A DNA stretch of 52,888 nucleotides from TMED109 sp015660425 (GTDB taxonomy: Bacteria > Pseudomonadota > Alphaproteobacteria > TMED109). The first letter of the stretch is position 1. Each line of letters begins with the position of its first letter. Shown piece after piece: positions 9,729 to 18,499 of this stretch. The stretch is from assembly GCA_029936295.1 (NCBI GenBank), contig JAPYTH010000009.1, positions 1-52,888 on the forward strand. Direction: 5' to 3'. Below the pieces are notes generated by a model, which was not told the DNA's origin, did no database searches, and saw only the letters and a program-made list of their open reading frames with translations. Both the position numbers and the translations under genes were made by a program.

Positions 9729-9771
9729 CTACTAAATATAACGGTCTATTTTTTTTTGGGGAATATGTAGA

Positions 9772-10248
9772 ATGATAAAAGTTTCTAGAATGGCAGATTA
9801 TGCGGTTCTTTTAATGTGTAAAATGTCAAAAAATCAAGATAAAGTTTATAGTGCCAATGAACTTTCATTACATACGTCATTAAAACCGACAACTATAAAT
9901 AAAATTTTAACAAAGTTAACTAAAGCTCATATTACAGCTTCTATAAGAGGAGTAACGGGAGGTTACAAATTAGCTATGAGTGCTGAAGATATTTCTGTAG
10001 GTAACATAATAGACATTATAGATGGACGTGTAGCACTTACAGTATGCGTAGAAGAAGGAGTCCATACCAATTGTAGTTTAGTATCTATGTGCCCTTCTCA
10101 AAGTAATTGGCAAATTATTAATACTGTAGTATGTGACGCTCTAAATTCAGTTAGTATAGAAGAAATGGCAAAGCCACTTAAAGATCAAACTAAATTTAAG
10201 TATAAACAGGATAAAATTAATTTAAGTATGAATAATAGAATGGTTTAG
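9772..10248 (+). CDS. iscR: Rrf2 family Fe-S-sensing regulator of the SUF operon (IscR-like)
   Basis: The 158-residue protein begins with an Rrf2 winged helix-turn-helix (MADYAVLLMC, then the recognition region LKPTTINKILTKLTKA) and the family wing segment RGVTGGYKLA (59-68). Three cysteines, C92, C101 and C107, lie in the usual cluster-binding loop. The C92-x8-C101-x5-C107 spacing differs from E. coli IscR (92/98/104) and fits the SUF-associated subfamily of Rrf2 regulators. It probably senses Fe-S sufficiency with a [2Fe-2S] or similar cluster and represses its own operon through the operator just upstream. sufB begins 7 nt after its stop. The symbol is by similarity only. Confidence 0.88.
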   Translation: MIKVSRMADYAVLLMCKMSKNQDKVYSANELSLHTSLKPTTINKILTKLTKAHITASIRGVTGGYKLAMSAEDISVGNIIDIIDGRVALTVCVEEGVHTNCSLVSMCPSQSNWQIINTVVCDALNSVSIEEMAKPLKDQTKFKYKQDKINLSMNNRMV

Positions 10249-10255
10249 AAAAAAT

Positions 10256-11734
10256 ATGGCAATAGATACAGAAACTATTAATGCAGTTGAAAAAGCGACT
10301 AAAGACTATAAGTACGGTTTTGTAACGGATATAGAAACAGAATTTGCTCCAAAAGGCCTAAGTGAAGATATAGTAAGATATATTTCAAGTAAAAATGATG
10401 AGCCTGAATGGCTTTTAGAATGGAGATTACAAGCTTATAGTAAATGGCTTAAGATGACTAAAGAAGATCCTAAATGGGCAAATATTCATTTTCCAGAAAT
10501 AGATTTTCAGGATGCTTATTATTATGCAGCTCCTAAAACAGATGCAGAAAAACCTAAAAGTTTAGATGAAATTGATCCAGAAATATTAAGTACATATAAT
10601 AAATTAGGTATACCAATAAGAGAACAAGAAATGTTAGCCGGAATTGTAGGTTCAGGAAATGTTGCAGTAGATGCAGTGTTTGATTCTGTTTCTGTTGCAA
10701 CAACATTTAAGTCTAAATTATCTGAATTAGGTATAATCTTTTGTCCAATTTCTGAAGCTGTAAAAAAACATCCAGACTTAGTAAAAAAATATTTAGGTTC
10801 TGTCGTTCCACAGACAGATAATTTTTATGCGGCATTAAATTCTGCAGTTTATTCTGATGGATCTTTTGTTTATATTCCTCAGGGAGTGCGATGCCCTATG
10901 GATTTAAGTACTTATTTTAGAATTAATGCTGCTGAAACGGGTCAGTTTGAAAGAACGTTAATTATAGCTGATAAAGGGTCATATGTTTCTTATTTAGAGG
11001 GATGTACTGCTCCTATGAGAGATGAGAATCAATTACATGGTGCTGTGGTTGAGCTTATAGCTTTAGATGATGCAGAAATAAAGTACGCTACTGTGCAAAA
11101 TTGGTATCCAGGTGATGAAAATGGTAAGGGTGGAATATATAATTTTGTAACAAAACGAGGTGCTTGTAGAGGAAAAAATTCTAGAATTTCGTGGACGCAG
11201 GTGGAAACAGGATCTGCAATTACTTGGAAATACCCTTCTGTGCTTCTTCAAGGCGATAATTCAGTAGGAGAGTTTTATTCAGTTGCTATTTCAAATAATA
11301 AACAACAGGCAGATACGGGAACAAAAATGATACATATAGGACGTAATACAAAGTCTACTATTATATCAAAAGGAATATCTGCAGGTTATGGACAACAAAC
11401 CTATAGAGGTTTAGTGAGAATGCAAGCAGGTGCTGAAAATGCAACTAATTTTTCACAGTGTGATTCTTTATTAATCGGAAATAATTGTGGGGGACATACT
11501 GTACCATATATAGATTCTAAGAATTTTAGTGCAGAAGTAGCACATGAGGCAACTACTTCAAAGATTAGTGACGAACAGCTTTTCTATTGTCAGCAAAGAG
11601 GTTTAAATCCTGAAGAAGCTGTTGCACTGATAGTAAATGGGTTTTGTAAAGAAGTTTTAAAAAAGCTACCCATGGAGTTTGCTGTTGAGGCACAAAAACT
11701 CTTAGAAGTTAGTCTCGAAGGATCCGTTGGGTAA
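10256..11734 (+). CDS. sufB: Fe-S cluster assembly scaffold subunit SufB
   Basis: SufB is the scaffold of the SufBC2D complex on which Fe-S clusters are built in the cytoplasm. The 492-residue protein is of normal length. The SufB core is clear: YIPQGVRCPMDLSTYFRIN, YVSYLEGCTAPMRDENQLHGAVVEL, and the late region NCGGHTVPYIDSKN with AEVAHEATTSKISDEQLFYCQQRG. Cysteines in RCPMDL, EGCTAP, SQCDSL and NNCGGH are the candidates for sulfur transfer and cluster binding. It lies 7 nt after the regulator and 28 nt before sufC in the suf operon. Confidence 0.97.
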   Translation: MAIDTETINAVEKATKDYKYGFVTDIETEFAPKGLSEDIVRYISSKNDEPEWLLEWRLQAYSKWLKMTKEDPKWANIHFPEIDFQDAYYYAAPKTDAEKPKSLDEIDPEILSTYNKLGIPIREQEMLAGIVGSGNVAVDAVFDSVSVATTFKSKLSELGIIFCPISEAVKKHPDLVKKYLGSVVPQTDNFYAALNSAVYSDGSFVYIPQGVRCPMDLSTYFRINAAETGQFERTLIIADKGSYVSYLEGCTAPMRDENQLHGAVVELIALDDAEIKYATVQNWYPGDENGKGGIYNFVTKRGACRGKNSRISWTQVETGSAITWKYPSVLLQGDNSVGEFYSVAISNNKQQADTGTKMIHIGRNTKSTIISKGISAGYGQQTYRGLVRMQAGAENATNFSQCDSLLIGNNCGGHTVPYIDSKNFSAEVAHEATTSKISDEQLFYCQQRGLNPEEAVALIVNGFCKEVLKKLPMEFAVEAQKLLEVSLEGSVG

Positions 11735-11762
11735 ATTCTAATTTAGAAGAGGTATTAAGATA

Positions 11763-12518
11763 TTGACGATTGCATTAGAAATTAAAGATTTACACGTTGA
11801 AATTAGTGATAAAGAAATTCTTAAAGGAGTGTCTTTAAACATAGAGCATGGAGAAATGGCAGCAATTATGGGGCCAAATGGAGCAGGTAAATCAACTTTG
11901 GCTTCGGTATTGGCAGGTAAAGAAGGATATACTATTACCAGTGGTTCTATTAAATATTTGGGAAAGAATCTTTTAGATATGCCAACAGATGAAAGGGCAG
12001 CAGCAGGAGTATTTTTAGCTTTTCAATATCCTGTTGAGATACCTGGAGTAGCAACTTCTGCTTTTGTTAGGACTGCGTTGAATGCTCAGAGAAGACATAG
12101 AGGAGAATCAGAATTAGATGGGATAGAATTTCTTAAATTAGCGAGAGAAAAAGCTAAAGAGTTAGAAATGAGTGAAGATTTTTTCCAAAGGGAGGTAAAT
12201 GTAGGTTTTTCAGGTGGAGAAAAAAAACGAGCAGAAATTTTTCAGATGTCTATGTTGTCCCCTACTTTAGCTATTTTAGATGAAACAGATTCTGGATTAG
12301 ATATTGATACTTTAAAAATAGTTGCGGCAGGAATTAATAATTTACGTAGTGATAAATTATGTGGAATAGTTATTACTCATTATCAAAGACTTCTTGAGCA
12401 TTTAAAACCCGATACTATTCATATATTAGCGGATGGCAAAATAGTAAAAACTGGAGATAAATCATTAGCAATATTATTAGAAGAAAAAGGCTATCAAGGA
12501 ATTATTGAAGCAGCATAG
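11763..12518 (+). CDS. sufC: Fe-S cluster assembly ATPase SufC
   Basis: SufC is the ABC-type ATPase that drives conformational change in SufBC2D. The 251-residue protein has Walker A GPNGAGKST (37-45), the Q-loop FQYP, the signature FSGGEKKR near 150, and Walker B LAILDETDSGLD followed by the H-loop TH in VITHYQRLL. The SufC-specific EIPGVATSAFVR segment follows the Q-loop. The start is a TTG at 11763 with AGAGGT upstream; no ATG is available at the right place. sufD begins 3 nt after its stop. Confidence 0.96.
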   Translation: MTIALEIKDLHVEISDKEILKGVSLNIEHGEMAAIMGPNGAGKSTLASVLAGKEGYTITSGSIKYLGKNLLDMPTDERAAAGVFLAFQYPVEIPGVATSAFVRTALNAQRRHRGESELDGIEFLKLAREKAKELEMSEDFFQREVNVGFSGGEKKRAEIFQMSMLSPTLAILDETDSGLDIDTLKIVAAGINNLRSDKLCGIVITHYQRLLEHLKPDTIHILADGKIVKTGDKSLAILLEEKGYQGIIEAA

Positions 12519-12521
12519 ATA

Positions 12522-13865
12522 ATGACAAATAGTTCAAATATAAAAAACAGATATTATCAATCATATAATGATAATCAGTCTTTACTTCCAGGATTAGAGC
12601 TTAGTTGGATTAAGAGATTAAGAGATGATGCTATTACGCAATTTAATCAAGATGGTTTTCCAGATAAAAATGTTGAGGAATGGAATGTTCATCCATGTAA
12701 AGGTTTAAGTGATACATTTTATGACCCTTGCCAAGAAAATAATTATGAGATAGATGTTAAATCAATAGAAAAAAAAGATTCTAATTGTTTGATAAGGGTA
12801 ATATTTTTTAATGGTAAGGTTATAAATATAGAACATGATACATTGCCTGAAGGAATTAAAGTAAATACTTTAAGTTTTTACCTTAAAAATAATCCGGAAT
12901 TTCTTAAAGGAAAAATTAAGTCAGCTAATGAATACTCTGAAGTTCGTTTATCTAATATTATAGATAGCAGACCTCAAAGTATTGTTGCACTTAATACTGC
13001 ATTTCATGAAGATGGAGCTATAATACATATAGATAAAAATATAGAAGTTCCTGGTTTCATAGAGTTGCTTCATTTAGGAGAGTGTGAAGAAAACACAATG
13101 AAGCATATAAGGTCTGTTATTTTTTTAGATAAAGCCTCTAAGTGTGAAGTATTAGAGAATATTAAACAACATAAGAATAATAATGTAGTATTCACATCTA
13201 ATGTGACAGATGTACATGTATCAGAAGGGGCTTCATTATCATTTGTTCGATTCATAGAAGGCAATAGTAAAAATTTACATATCAATAATGTTCACGTTCA
13301 GCTTGATAAAGATTCTAAATTTATTAGCACTTCATTAATAAATTCGAAAGGGCAAGCTAGAGCTGAAACTAGGGTAAATTTATTAGGAGAAAATTCTTCG
13401 TCAAAGATTAATATATTAATGATGGGAACTAATAACTCATTACAAGAGTCATTAACAAAGGTAAAACATTCTACTAAAAACACAAAAAGCGATCAAATTA
13501 TTAGAATAATTTTAGATGAAAATTCTAGAGGTTCTTTTCAAGGGAAAATTAGAGTAGACGTAGGAGCTGATGGAACATTAGCAAATATGTCAGGAAAAAG
13601 TTTATTATTAAGTGATAACGCCAGAGTAAATTCTAAGCCTGAATTAGAAATATTAGCAGATGATGTAAGATGCTCTCATGGAGTAACAGTTGGAAGCTTA
13701 AATGCAGAGCAACTTTTCTATTTACGTTCTAGAGGCATTCCAGAAAATGAGGCTAGAAAATTGTTAATAAATTCTTTTGGAAATGTGATTATCAATAATA
13801 TTAGCACAAATCTAGCAAAAAGAGCCAAAAATTTGATGCTAGAAGATAGTAATAAAAATGATTAA
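12522..13865 (+). CDS. sufD: Fe-S cluster assembly protein SufD
   Basis: SufD is the SufB paralogue in the SufBC2D scaffold and is needed for iron delivery to the complex. The 447-residue protein has a helical N-terminus (LPGLELSWIKRLRDDAITQFNQ) and the shared beta-helix core. The conserved C-terminal part reads NSKPELEILADDVRCSHGVTVG and then EQLFYLRSRGIPENEARKLL, where the Cys-His in RCSHG corresponds to the site proposed for cluster assembly with SufB. Its last 8 nt overlap sufS, indicating translational coupling. Confidence 0.96.
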   Translation: MTNSSNIKNRYYQSYNDNQSLLPGLELSWIKRLRDDAITQFNQDGFPDKNVEEWNVHPCKGLSDTFYDPCQENNYEIDVKSIEKKDSNCLIRVIFFNGKVINIEHDTLPEGIKVNTLSFYLKNNPEFLKGKIKSANEYSEVRLSNIIDSRPQSIVALNTAFHEDGAIIHIDKNIEVPGFIELLHLGECEENTMKHIRSVIFLDKASKCEVLENIKQHKNNNVVFTSNVTDVHVSEGASLSFVRFIEGNSKNLHINNVHVQLDKDSKFISTSLINSKGQARAETRVNLLGENSSSKINILMMGTNNSLQESLTKVKHSTKNTKSDQIIRIILDENSRGSFQGKIRVDVGADGTLANMSGKSLLLSDNARVNSKPELEILADDVRCSHGVTVGSLNAEQLFYLRSRGIPENEARKLLINSFGNVIINNISTNLAKRAKNLMLEDSNKND

Positions 13866-15084
13866 AACTCAAACTAATAAAGAAGCAGATATAAAGTCTG
13901 ATTTTCCTATTTTTAAGAATAATGATATAATTTATTTAGATAGCGCGGCAAGTGCGCAAAAACCAAATTTAGTCATTAATTCTATAAATGATGTTTATTC
14001 TAATTATTATGCAAATATTAATAGAGGTGTTTATACGCTTAGCCAAATTGCTACCGATAAGTATGAAGACGCAAGAGAAGTTGTTAAAGAATTTATAAAT
14101 GCAGAATCTTCTAAAGAAATCATTTTTGTAAGAGGGGCAACAGAAGCAATAAATTTAGTTGCATCGTCAGTCTCAGAAATAAAGCTTAAAAAAAATGATG
14201 AAATAATACTTTCACGTTTGGAGCATCATTCAAATATAGTGCCATGGCAAATTTCTGCTAAAAAATACGGAGCAAAGATAAAAATTGCTGAATCAGATGA
14301 AAACGGGAATGTTAGTTATGAAGCGGTAATGAAAAAAGTGAGTCCTAAAACTAAATTTATATGTATCACTCATATTTCTAATGCATTAGGAACAATTTTA
14401 CCAGTTAAGGAAATTTGTACAGAAGCTAAATCAAGAGGAATTTATACACTTATAGATGGCTGTCAAGCAGCACCACTGTTAGGAATTGATGTACAAGATT
14501 TAGGTTGTGACTTTTATGTTTTTTCCGGTCATAAAACTTATGGACCAACAGGAATTGGAGTCTTGTATGGAAGAAAAGAGATTTTATCTGAAGCTCCTCC
14601 ATATCAAGGCGGAGGAGATATGATAGATAGAGTCACTTTTGAACATACTACTTATGCTGATATCCCCAGCAAGTTTGAGGCAGGAACTCCTAATATCGCC
14701 GGTGCAATTGGTTTAGGAGAGGCATTGAAATGGATGAAGAAAATAGGCATGAAAAATATACATAAACATTCACAAAAAGTTATTAGTGATGGTTTAAATA
14801 TTTTAGGCAATATAAAAGGGATAAGAATAATTGGTGAGCCAAATAATAGAGGTGGTGTTATATCTTTCTTATATAAAAATATCCACCCTCATGATATGGG
14901 AACACTTTTAAATTCATATAATATTGCAGTTAGAACTGGACATCATTGTGCTCAACCTACAATGGATCGTTATAAAATATCTTCTACAGTGAGGGCATCT
15001 ATAGGCTATTATAATACTAAAAGTGATTTTGAAGCATTAGCTGAAGGTATTTTAAAAGTAAGTAAAGTTTTTGAAAAAAATTAA
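13858..15084 (+). CDS. sufS: Cysteine desulfurase SufS
   Basis: SufS is a PLP-dependent group II cysteine desulfurase that supplies persulfide sulfur for cluster assembly. The PLP lysine is K226 in FSGHKTYGPTG and the persulfide cysteine is C364 in RTGHHCAQP, the same numbers as in the E. coli enzyme. Family motifs YLDSAASAQKP and RGATEAINLVA are present. At 408 residues it is full length. It overlaps sufD by 8 nt. No SufE-type sulfur acceptor gene is present in the window, so the acceptor must be encoded elsewhere or the reaction is direct. Confidence 0.97.
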   Translation: MIKTQTNKEADIKSDFPIFKNNDIIYLDSAASAQKPNLVINSINDVYSNYYANINRGVYTLSQIATDKYEDAREVVKEFINAESSKEIIFVRGATEAINLVASSVSEIKLKKNDEIILSRLEHHSNIVPWQISAKKYGAKIKIAESDENGNVSYEAVMKKVSPKTKFICITHISNALGTILPVKEICTEAKSRGIYTLIDGCQAAPLLGIDVQDLGCDFYVFSGHKTYGPTGIGVLYGRKEILSEAPPYQGGGDMIDRVTFEHTTYADIPSKFEAGTPNIAGAIGLGEALKWMKKIGMKNIHKHSQKVISDGLNILGNIKGIRIIGEPNNRGGVISFLYKNIHPHDMGTLLNSYNIAVRTGHHCAQPTMDRYKISSTVRASIGYYNTKSDFEALAEGILKVSKVFEKN

Positions 15085-15099
15085 TATAATGATTATATT
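15083..15099. repeat. AT-only palindrome at the end of sufS
   Basis: AATATAAT (15083-15090) and ATTATATT (15092-15099) form a perfect 8-bp inverted repeat around a single G, starting on the sufS stop codon and followed by three T (TATTTTAAA context). The AT-only stem is too weak to call a factor-independent terminator. It may attenuate transcription between sufS and sufT, or be a chance product of the base composition. Confidence 0.3.
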
Positions 15100-15168
15100 T
15101 TAAATCTATAAAAGAGCTAATTTTTGTGTTATAATTTTTTTATTAAAGTAAAGTAAAGGTTTTATTAA

Positions 15169-15495
15169 GTGGATATAAGCGAAAAAGATTCTAAAAATGT
15201 TATTAACGATTCAATAATCGAAGCTTTAGGAACAGTATATGATCCTGAAATACCAGTAAGTATATGGGAACTGGGGTTAGTATACAATATTGATATAGAT
15301 GATAAATTTAATGTAGTGATTACCATGACTTTGACAACGCCTAATTGTCCAGAGGCTGAAACTATTCCAGATAGAGTTGCGGAAGCTGTTTCAAAATGTA
15401 CAGATGTAGGTGATGTAAGGGTGGAAATTGTATGGGAGCCAACTTGGACTCAAGATAATATGAGCGAAGCAGCTAGATTAGAATTAGGATTTTAA
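15169..15495 (+). CDS. sufT: SUF-associated MIP18/DUF59 family protein (SufT)
   Basis: The 108-residue protein is a single MIP18/DUF59 domain, the type found in suf operons as an accessory factor for Fe-S protein maturation. Recognisable stretches are TVYDPEIPVSIWELGLVYNI, TLTTPNCPEAETIP and a tail VWEPTWTQDNMSEAARLELG. The single cysteine in TPNCP is conserved in the family. The start is a GTG at 15169 with AAAGG 9 nt upstream. A TATAAT at 15130-15135 in the 84-nt gap after sufS could be a separate promoter, but no convincing -35 goes with it. sufA follows after 11 nt. Confidence 0.9.
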   Translation: MDISEKDSKNVINDSIIEALGTVYDPEIPVSIWELGLVYNIDIDDKFNVVITMTLTTPNCPEAETIPDRVAEAVSKCTDVGDVRVEIVWEPTWTQDNMSEAARLELGF

Positions 15496-15506
15496 AGGAA
15501 GTAAAG

Positions 15507-15860
15507 ATGAACAAATTATCTAAACCGCGCCCAGAAATGATTACTATCACAAGTAAAGCATTAGCAAGAATAAAAGCTATTTTAGAAAAAGCTCCAGAAA
15601 ACACTCTAGGAGTCAGGTTTGGTGTAAAAACTGGTGGTTGTTCAGGTATGACTTATGATGTCACTTATGCTTCGGAAGAGAAAGCAACTGATGAAAAGAT
15701 AATAAAAGAGAATATAAATATATATATAGATGCTGCGGCAACTTTGTTCTTAATTGGGTCTGAGGTAGATTGGAATCAAGATAAACTACAATCTAGTTTC
15801 ACGTTTAATAATCCAAATGAGTCAGCTAGATGTGGTTGTGGAGAGTCATTTACGGTTTAA
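15507..15860 (+). CDS. sufA: A-type Fe-S carrier protein (SufA/IscA/ErpA family)
   Basis: The 117-residue protein has the three cysteines that define A-type carriers: C45 in TGGCSGMTY and C109/C111 in the C-terminal CGCGESF. These proteins accept a cluster from SufBCD and hand it to apoproteins. The position at the end of the suf operon supports SufA, although sequence alone does not separate SufA, IscA and ErpA. It starts at ATG with AAAGGAAG just upstream. Its stop lies 1 nt from the end of the oppositely oriented coq7. Confidence 0.93.
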   Translation: MNKLSKPRPEMITITSKALARIKAILEKAPENTLGVRFGVKTGGCSGMTYDVTYASEEKATDEKIIKENINIYIDAAATLFLIGSEVDWNQDKLQSSFTFNNPNESARCGCGESFTV

Positions 15861-15861
15861 T

Positions 15862-16398
15862 TTATATTTTCTTTGAAAGAAATATCGCAAGTTTTGTAAT
15901 AGTTTTAATCCCATGAGTCATAACTTTAAAACCTTTGGCATCTTCAGCATTATGCTTAAGTGCAATGTTTTTATGTTCAATTTCTTCATTTCTAAATTTT
16001 GAAATTAATTGCAAAAGCTCTTTTTCTTGATTGTTATTTTTGAGTTTTTTTTGTTGAGATTTGTAGTGTTCATCAATTACTTCTTCTACAGCAACTGTAC
16101 ATGCCATTGCTGCTTTACGATCTATCATAGCAGTAGTAATTCCTAATATATAACCTCCTAAACTCCAGAAGGGAGAAAGGGCTGTTGGTCTTATTCCTCT
16201 ATCCACAAGCATTTTATTAAATACTTCCAAATGCTTTAATTCTTGTTGCGCCATTTTTTGTATTGTCTTATCATTTTTTAAAATAGCTAATTGACCTTCA
16301 TATATTCGTTGTGCTCCAAATTCCCCAGCTTGATTTACTCTTATCATATCAGCAATGAGATCATTCTTAGATTTTTTAGTTATTAGATTTTTTGTCAT
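15862..16398 (-). CDS. coq7: Demethoxyubiquinone hydroxylase Coq7
   Basis: This is a di-iron ferritin-like hydroxylase that carries out the penultimate step of ubiquinone synthesis, hydroxylating the ring at C6. The 178-residue product has the paired EXXH-type ligand segments: RVNQAGEFGAQRIYEGQ, AQQELKHLEVF, VEEVIDEHY and RNEEIEHKNIALKHNAEDAKGF. It starts at ATG and is the last gene of a minus-strand run yqaA, dsbB, coq7, with 5 nt separating it from dsbB. It indicates an aerobic, ubiquinone-based respiratory chain. Confidence 0.95.
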   Translation of the reverse strand: MTKNLITKKSKNDLIADMIRVNQAGEFGAQRIYEGQLAILKNDKTIQKMAQQELKHLEVFNKMLVDRGIRPTALSPFWSLGGYILGITTAMIDRKAAMACTVAVEEVIDEHYKSQQKKLKNNNQEKELLQLISKFRNEEIEHKNIALKHNAEDAKGFKVMTHGIKTITKLAIFLSKKI

Positions 16399-16403
16399 AT
16401 TAC

Positions 16404-16898
16404 TTATTTTTTTATAATTTGTTTAATAGTTAATATAGTTAAAATTATTAAAGAAACCAGTCCATATATAAAACTCCATTGAACTAGAGTTACGCCAAGT
16501 ACCTTGGGAGATATATGATCACAGGCTGCAACTGGCGAGCTATTTAGCGCATTTTTTAATTCTTCTTTTAAACTTCCTATATTTTCAGTCATACCAGAGC
16601 ATTCTAACGAAGCTGCCCACCATTGCAATTCTACTCCTATATGCCAGAAACTGATTGAAACGGTATATAATAGGCAGCAACATATTAAAATGGCTATTAT
16701 ATTTTTATCATAAAAGACAAGTCCTAATACACTTATTACAATTATAATAGCGAATCCATATCTTTGAAGCATGCATAAGTGGCAAGGATGGTAACCTAAT
16801 ATGTATTGTAAAAAAAAAGCAATTAAAAGAGCTAATATAGAAACTATTAAAGCAATGAGGATCGGGTGTGTAATAAAATTTTTATTATTTATATCCAT
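16404..16898 (-). CDS. dsbB: DsbB family disulfide bond formation protein
   Basis: This is an inner-membrane quinone reductase that reoxidises the periplasmic oxidant DsbA. Counting from the ATG at 16898 (MDINNK) the protein has 164 residues, four membrane helices, the first redox pair C39/C42 in HPCHLCMLQRYG and a second periplasmic pair C100/C126 in LECSGM and AACDHI. That matches the two catalytic pairs of DsbB. A longer frame opens at TTG 16916, overlapping yqaA by 16 nt, but the ATG is preferred because it sits 2 nt beyond the yqaA stop. DsbA itself is not in the window. Confidence 0.88.
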   Translation of the reverse strand: MDINNKNFITHPILIALIVSILALLIAFFLQYILGYHPCHLCMLQRYGFAIIIVISVLGLVFYDKNIIAILICCCLLYTVSISFWHIGVELQWWAASLECSGMTENIGSLKEELKNALNSSPVAACDHISPKVLGVTLVQWSFIYGLVSLIILTILTIKQIIKK

Positions 16899-16900
16899 CC

Positions 16901-17479
16901 TTAAAAATATAACCAACTAAATACTATTATAATAATAATTCCTAATATAAAAGTAACAAAACTAAAGTACTTATCAATAAATTTTTTAGCCGTATCTCCA
17001 AATATTCTAATTATGCCTGTTAATATAAAAAAGCGTGCCCCTCTAGAAGTTAAGGATGCTAAAATAAAAGTGATTAGATCTAAGTGCATTACACCAGAAG
17101 AGATGGTTATTAATTTATAGGGTATAGGGCTAAATCCAGCTATAAAAACTATTAGAGCCCCCTCTTCATTATAATTTTTTTCTAATAAATTAAATTGATT
17201 TTCTAGATGGTAGAACTCAATAATTGTCTGACCTATCGTGTCCCATAAAAAAATACCTATAAAATACCCAAATATTCCCCCTAATACTGAAAAGAAAGTA
17301 GCTATTAGAGCTAATCTGATCCATTTTAATGGCCTTGATAAGGTCATAGGCAAGAGTAATAAATCTGGAGGAATTGGGAAGAAAGAACTTTCTAAAAAAG
17401 CAATAGCTCCAAGAAATATTTCTGCTTTTGGTTTGGCAGATATGAGTAAAATTTTATTATATAGATTCTTTAAGAGCAT
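16901..17479 (-). CDS. yqaA: YqaA family membrane protein (VTT/DedA-like)
   Basis: This inner-membrane protein of the YqaA branch of the SNARE-associated (VTT/DedA) superfamily has characteristic re-entrant loop motifs: LESSFFPIPPDLLLLPM near the N-terminus and GFSPIPYKLITISSG in the second half. Family members have roles in lipid scrambling or membrane homeostasis, but YqaA's own function is poorly defined. I use the ATG at 17479 (MLLKNLYNK) because homologues begin just before this point; a GTG at 17509 would add ten Lys/Ile-rich residues. It is first in the yqaA-dsbB-coq7 run. Confidence 0.85.
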   Translation of the reverse strand: MLLKNLYNKILLISAKPKAEIFLGAIAFLESSFFPIPPDLLLLPMTLSRPLKWIRLALIATFFSVLGGIFGYFIGIFLWDTIGQTIIEFYHLENQFNLLEKNYNEEGALIVFIAGFSPIPYKLITISSGVMHLDLITFILASLTSRGARFFILTGIIRIFGDTAKKFIDKYFSFVTFILGIIIIIVFSWLYF

Positions 17480-17593
17480 TTTTATCTTTATTTTTATATC
17501 GATCAGCACTTTAATGTCGGCAGTTTTATTTGTATAGTGTATTAAATATTTGAAATAACATGCATAATTATCTATAACATAAAAGATGTTTAT

Positions 17594-18499
17594 ATGGAGA
17601 ATAATTTGTTTAAAATATTTTTATTAATAATATTTGTTTTATATTCTCACTTTGCTTATTCTGGTCCTTTTTCAGATTTTAAAGCGGGGGCAGATTTGTC
17701 AGAAGAACTTACTTCTAGTCCTACTTCGAAAAGAAACGAACCTAGCTCTGATAGCATAGGGCAAGCAAGCGATGCACTTGATCCTAGAAATTCAGAAGTA
17801 TGGAATGATTTACAAAATCAATTACTAGGTAAAGATGCAAAAGTTTCTTTTGTAGATGATATTAAACTTATAATGCAAGACTATATTGAGGAGGCTCATA
17901 AAGTTCCTTTAATAGTTACATTGCCCAAAAGGTTGCACAATTTTAAGAAATTTATTTTGTTGATAGAAAATAATCCAATTCAACAAGTAATTTCATTAAA
18001 ACCATACAGAGCCATAGAAGCATTAGGAATGAATGTTAGATTAGAGGATGATTCGCCTATTAGAGCAGTTATTTTGGATAAGGATGGAAACTGGAATGTA
18101 GGTTCAAAAATGGTTTTTGTAGCTAATGCTGGGGGATGTTCTACTCCGGCCTGTGATCCTGCAATAGAGGTTTGTGAACCTGGAATAGTAGGTAAAATAG
18201 CCGTTAAAGAATATGAAAGAGAAGCAGGTGCTCAAAGAATAAAATTAAAAATTACACATCCAATGGAAACTGGGTTTGTAGTAGATGTAGATGGAGAAAT
18301 TATTCCAGAATATTTTGTTAAGACAATACATGTGGATGATAGAGACGGACCAATAGCGGATATTATTACATATGCAGCTTTATCTTCTGATCCAGTTATA
18401 TTATTAGATCTTCCTGAGAAAGGACAGAGTGTTCGTATTCATGTTGTGGATTCTCATGGCTTAGAATTCTTTTCATATGAAAAAGATACTACTATGTAA
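17594..18499 (+). CDS. Quinoprotein dehydrogenase-associated SoxYZ-like carrier protein
   Basis: The 301-residue product begins with a signal peptide (hydrophobic FKIFLLIIFVLYSHFAYS, cleavage near 23) and a Ser-rich linker (about 37-58), then a SoxY-like domain and a SoxZ-like domain. C182 lies in AGGCSTPAC, with C187 and C194 nearby; GGC is the pattern of the thiol carrier arm in SoxY, here inside the fusion rather than at the C-terminus. This architecture is known from methylotroph-like gene sets that serve PQQ-dependent alcohol dehydrogenases. It is thought to act in the periplasm, but its chemistry is unresolved. The stop codon overlaps the next start (TAATG). Confidence 0.85.
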   Translation: MENNLFKIFLLIIFVLYSHFAYSGPFSDFKAGADLSEELTSSPTSKRNEPSSDSIGQASDALDPRNSEVWNDLQNQLLGKDAKVSFVDDIKLIMQDYIEEAHKVPLIVTLPKRLHNFKKFILLIENNPIQQVISLKPYRAIEALGMNVRLEDDSPIRAVILDKDGNWNVGSKMVFVANAGGCSTPACDPAIEVCEPGIVGKIAVKEYEREAGAQRIKLKITHPMETGFVVDVDGEIIPEYFVKTIHVDDRDGPIADIITYAALSSDPVILLDLPEKGQSVRIHVVDSHGLEFFSYEKDTTM